A DNA stretch of 21,421 nucleotides from assembly GCA_035527235.1 (NCBI GenBank), contig DATLAV010000199.1, positions 1 to 21,421 of the forward strand. The letters are read 5' to 3'. The DNA is from BS750m-G28 sp035527235 (GTDB taxonomy: Archaea > Thermoproteota > Bathyarchaeia > TCS64). Of the stretch, positions 19,034 to 21,421 are shown piece after piece; position 1 is the first letter of the stretch; every line of letters starts with the position of its first letter. The notes under the pieces were generated by a model that saw only the letters and a list, made by a program, of their open reading frames with translations, was not told the DNA's origin and searched no databases. A program made the position numbers and the translations under genes.

Positions 19034-20212
19034 ATGAAAAAGGACAAGGCATATCTCATAGCGGTCGGTCTTCTGTTCGTCGAGCTGCTGGCAGGCGTCG
19101 TCTGGGGCATCCAGAGGGGATTATCATCACTCTTCGCCAAGGATGTACTGCTGATCACCTCCTTCACCCAGATCGGTATGGTGACCTCGGTCTTCGGACT
19201 CACCAAGGCCGTCACCAACCTCTGCATGGGAGCCCTCTCGGACCGTGTCGGGAGGAAGCCCGTCATCGTTGTAGGCGCCATCGTCTCGGCCCTAGGAGGC
19301 ATGGTGATCGCCTCGGCGGACCAGTTCACCGGGATGCTCCTGGGAACCGCCCTCATCGGCCTCGGCGGCGGCAGCACCTTCGTCGGCATCATGGTCGCGA
19401 TGACGGAGGCGATCCCCTCCCGGATCGGTCTCGCGATGGGCCTCTTCCAACTCGCCGCCTACGGGGGATCGACGCTGGGGACCTCCCTCGCTGGGTACCT
19501 CGCAGTCTCCTACGGTCTCAGGCAGCCCTTCTCGGTCCTCATGGCCATCTCGGCTGTTGGTGCCGTCGCGGGCTTCCTGCTCATCCCCGAAACCAACGGC
19601 TTCGTACACAAAGAAGGAGCTAGACTTAAGGAGAATGTGAACATCACCTCCTACGCCAGGCAGCTGGCGCCCATGTACTTCGCCGGCTTCAGCAGCAAGA
19701 TCATGGACAGCCTCATCGTCTCCTTCCTCCCCCTCTACCTGACGGGGCAGGGGATGGACATCAACAGGGTCGCCACCGTCATGTCGGCGTTCACCTTCTC
19801 CTGGGCCCTCCTCCAGCCCGTCACCGGCCACACATCCGACAGGATCGGCAGGAAGAGGATCATCGTCGTCGGCCTCGCAGGCTCGGTGATCAGCGTGGTA
19901 ACGTTCACCCTGACGGGGGGCTTTACTCTCCTCGTCGCCTGCTCCCTCCTCCTCGGCGTCGAGGCCGCCCTCTTCTACACCCCCCTCGTCGCCATGGTGA
20001 GCGATATCGCTCCCTCGGAGCTGGAGGGCACCCTCATCGGGAGCTATCGCTTCTTCAGGGACATGGGGTACTTCGTTGGCCCCCTCCTACTGGGAGCCAT
20101 CGCGGACAACATGGGCCTCGCTAACTCCTTCTACGCGACATCAATCATACTATTGATCGCCACGGTGGTGATCCAGCTTCTGGCGAAGGAGACGGTCGGG
20201 AGAGCCGATTGA
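19034..20212 (+). CDS. MFS transporter
   Basis: A 392-residue integral membrane protein with about 12 hydrophobic segments. Major facilitator motif A appears twice, as GALSDRVGRKP in the loop between helices 2 and 3 and as GHTSDRIGRKR in the second half, the internal duplication typical of this superfamily; the PETNG after helix 6 is also common. It is probably an exporter of drugs or metabolites (DHA-like), but substrate cannot be read. It has its own promoter with a palindrome and is downstream of a TetR gene on the same strand. It is convergent with the LarA-like gene, 7 bases apart. ATG 19034 follows a strong ribosome-binding site. Confidence 0.93.
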   Translation: MKKDKAYLIAVGLLFVELLAGVVWGIQRGLSSLFAKDVLLITSFTQIGMVTSVFGLTKAVTNLCMGALSDRVGRKPVIVVGAIVSALGGMVIASADQFTGMLLGTALIGLGGGSTFVGIMVAMTEAIPSRIGLAMGLFQLAAYGGSTLGTSLAGYLAVSYGLRQPFSVLMAISAVGAVAGFLLIPETNGFVHKEGARLKENVNITSYARQLAPMYFAGFSSKIMDSLIVSFLPLYLTGQGMDINRVATVMSAFTFSWALLQPVTGHTSDRIGRKRIIVVGLAGSVISVVTFTLTGGFTLLVACSLLLGVEAALFYTPLVAMVSDIAPSELEGTLIGSYRFFRDMGYFVGPLLLGAIADNMGLANSFYATSIILLIATVVIQLLAKETVGRAD

Positions 20213-20219
20213 GGGAGCC

Positions 20220-21421
20220 CTAGAAGCCCGGGGGGAACGGCGGCATCTGGAGCGCGCAGTAGGGGTAGACCGCCACCTTGGCGTTGCCTCCGTGGATCTT
20301 CTCAAGGATCTTCCGGGCCTCGTCCCACGTCTTCACCCACGTCGTCGTCGGGTTCATGTCCCTCTTTGAGTGCCATGGGCCTACGTAGATCACCCTCCCA
20401 GCCTTAGTGAATGGCGAGCGCGCCGGCCCCTCCCTCGGGAACCTCCCCAGGTGCCCGCCATGCCTCCTGCCGAACTGGCCGTAGATGTTGTGGTGCACCG
20501 AGCCCTGGACGTAGCTATGGACGATGACGACGGTGCCGCCCTCCCTGAGGGACGCACCCACGGGCCATGACGCCTTCCCCGCCTCACCCGGGTACGAGTT
20601 CGCCACCACGACGTCGCAGCCCTCCTCCGGGACCGTGGTGAGAACCTCCTTGGCGTAATCGACCCCCACCCTGTGCGCCTCGACGAAATCGCCGGCGAAC
20701 ACCCCAAGGGGCCTCTTGTCGACGTTGTAGACCATGTCCACCTTGAAGTCGAGGCCCGCCAGCCTCGCCGCCTCCTCCATGTCGAAGCGCACCACGTTTG
20801 CGGCCATCACCCCGTAGCCGCAGCCCCCCCTCGGTCTCTCCTCCGCCACCATCCTGTGGTTGGCCTCGATGGACCTCAGAGACGCAACGCCTGGGAAGAC
20901 GCCCTTGCCGCCACCGCCGAAGCCGGCGAAGGCGTGAGCGATGATGCCACCGATGGCGACCTTCACGTCCGCCGCGGCGAACTCCCTATTCATCTCTATG
21001 GGAGTGCCCCTGCTCGTGACGCCCATCTCCTCGAAGTGGTCGTAGACGTTGTGGTTGAAGACGTAGTAGTTCTCCACGACCTCCTCCCCCAGCTTCTTCG
21101 CCCAGTCGAGGCGGGTCATTGTCCCGTGGGCGCCCAGCCCCGAGATAAACGTGATACAGTCGTCCTGGATACCTCCGGCGTGAAGCTCCTCAAGGATGAA
21201 CGGGAGCACCGCCTTCGGGTCGTCCCCACGGGTCATGTCCGAGAAGACGATCACCGCCGTCTCCTTCCCCTCGGCTATCTCCGAAAGGGGCCTGCACCTG
21301 ATGGGGCTCCTGATGCGGGCGCGTATCTCTTCCTCGCTCAACAGCGGCAGGCCGTGGCCCGCCATGAGCTTCGTCCTCACGTCCCAGATCTCGGGGAAGC
21401 TCAGCTCCATCTCGTCGTCCC
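20220..21421 (-). CDS. Lactate racemase (LarA)-like protein, DUF2088 family, 5' end cut by the window
   Basis: At least 396 residues counted from an in-frame ATG at 21410; the frame stays open to the edge (GDDE before that Met), so the true start is probably outside. Residues match the nickel-pincer enzyme LarA of Lactobacillus plantarum: SDMTR (Asp58, Arg61), GAHGTMT (His95), then His159-x9-Lys169-x15-His185 in AHAFAGFGGGGKGVFPGVAS and its continuation, the same spacing as His174, Lys184 and His200. The enzyme could therefore bind the nickel-pincer nucleotide and epimerise a 2-hydroxy acid. The family has many other substrates, so lactate is not proven. No larB, larC or larE cofactor genes are in the window. 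It stops in TAG. Confidence 0.87.
   Translation of the reverse strand, partial: DDEMELSFPEIWDVRTKLMAGHGLPLLSEEEIRARIRSPIRCRPLSEIAEGKETAVIVFSDMTRGDDPKAVLPFILEELHAGGIQDDCITFISGLGAHGTMTRLDWAKKLGEEVVENYYVFNHNVYDHFEEMGVTSRGTPIEMNREFAAADVKVAIGGIIAHAFAGFGGGGKGVFPGVASLRSIEANHRMVAEERPRGGCGYGVMAANVVRFDMEEAARLAGLDFKVDMVYNVDKRPLGVFAGDFVEAHRVGVDYAKEVLTTVPEEGCDVVVANSYPGEAGKASWPVGASLREGGTVVIVHSYVQGSVHHNIYGQFGRRHGGHLGRFPREGPARSPFTKAGRVIYVGPWHSKRDMNPTTTWVKTWDEARKILEKIHGGNAKVAVYPYCALQMPPFPPGF

Noticed and set aside
1..21421. Wholesale reassignment of TAG to a sense codon
   Set aside because: TAG ends several well-defined genes (lplB, rnp2, rpoN, rpsB, MEMO, LarA-like) at the expected family length, so TAG is a normal stop here; only local readthrough remains possible.
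1..21421. CRISPR arrays, cas genes or other recognised defence systems
   Set aside because: No regularly spaced direct repeats and no nuclease, helicase or Cas-like proteins were seen.

Overview
The window looks like chromosomal DNA of an uncultivated archaeon, most likely of the TACK side (Bathyarchaeia-like would be my first guess, but nothing here fixes the lineage). The archaeal markers are RNase P proteins Rpp30 and Pop5, the small RNA polymerase subunit Rpo10, an archaeal S2 gene, isopentenyl phosphate kinase with a C20 prenyl synthase, intron-containing tRNA-Arg, leaderless or short-leader genes behind TATA boxes, and many GTG/TTG starts. The DNA is GC-rich except for one AT-rich, decayed island.

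Layout. (1) 1-769: M20 peptidase, minus strand, running off the left edge. (2) 924-3845: a lipoate assembly cluster made of two different radical SAM proteins (LipS1/LipS2 type) around a split lipoate ligase (catalytic domain plus separate accessory domain). (3) 3942-5409: a decayed island with a transposase C-terminal scrap on its left, a transposase N-terminal half on its right, and between them a small Lys-rich gene and an ORF interrupted by two TAG codons. It ends next to tRNA-Ala(GGC). (4) 5608-9198: DinB-like protein, DUF371 protein, a three-part protein in which a ribbon-helix-helix DNA-binding domain is fused to formaldehyde-activating enzyme and hexulose-6-phosphate synthase (RHH-Fae-Hps), and a membrane-anchored transglutaminase-like protein. 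(5) 9279-11437: tRNA-Arg(UCG) with a 17-nt intron, a small zinc-binding protein, then an RNA-binding protein/Rpp30/Pop5 operon. (6) 11561-17191: a compact run rpoN, rpsB, MEMO, mevalonate kinase, isopentenyl phosphate kinase, type 2 IPP isomerase and, after a short gap, GGPP synthase. This couples core gene expression with isoprenoid lipid precursor synthesis. (7) 17200-18726: a SAM methyltransferase divergent from a TetR regulator, with two identical 14-bp operator-like boxes between them. (8) 19034-21421: an MFS transporter with a palindrome in its promoter, convergent with a lactate racemase (LarA)-like gene that runs off the right edge.

The most notable items are the RHH-Fae-Hps fusion with a tandem 11-bp repeat immediately upstream of its TATA box (a candidate self-operator), the compact LipS1/LipS2-split ligase cluster, the TAG-interrupted ORF in the IS-flanked island, and the twin TetR operator. 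All functions are inferred from sequence motifs and family knowledge; no database search was run.
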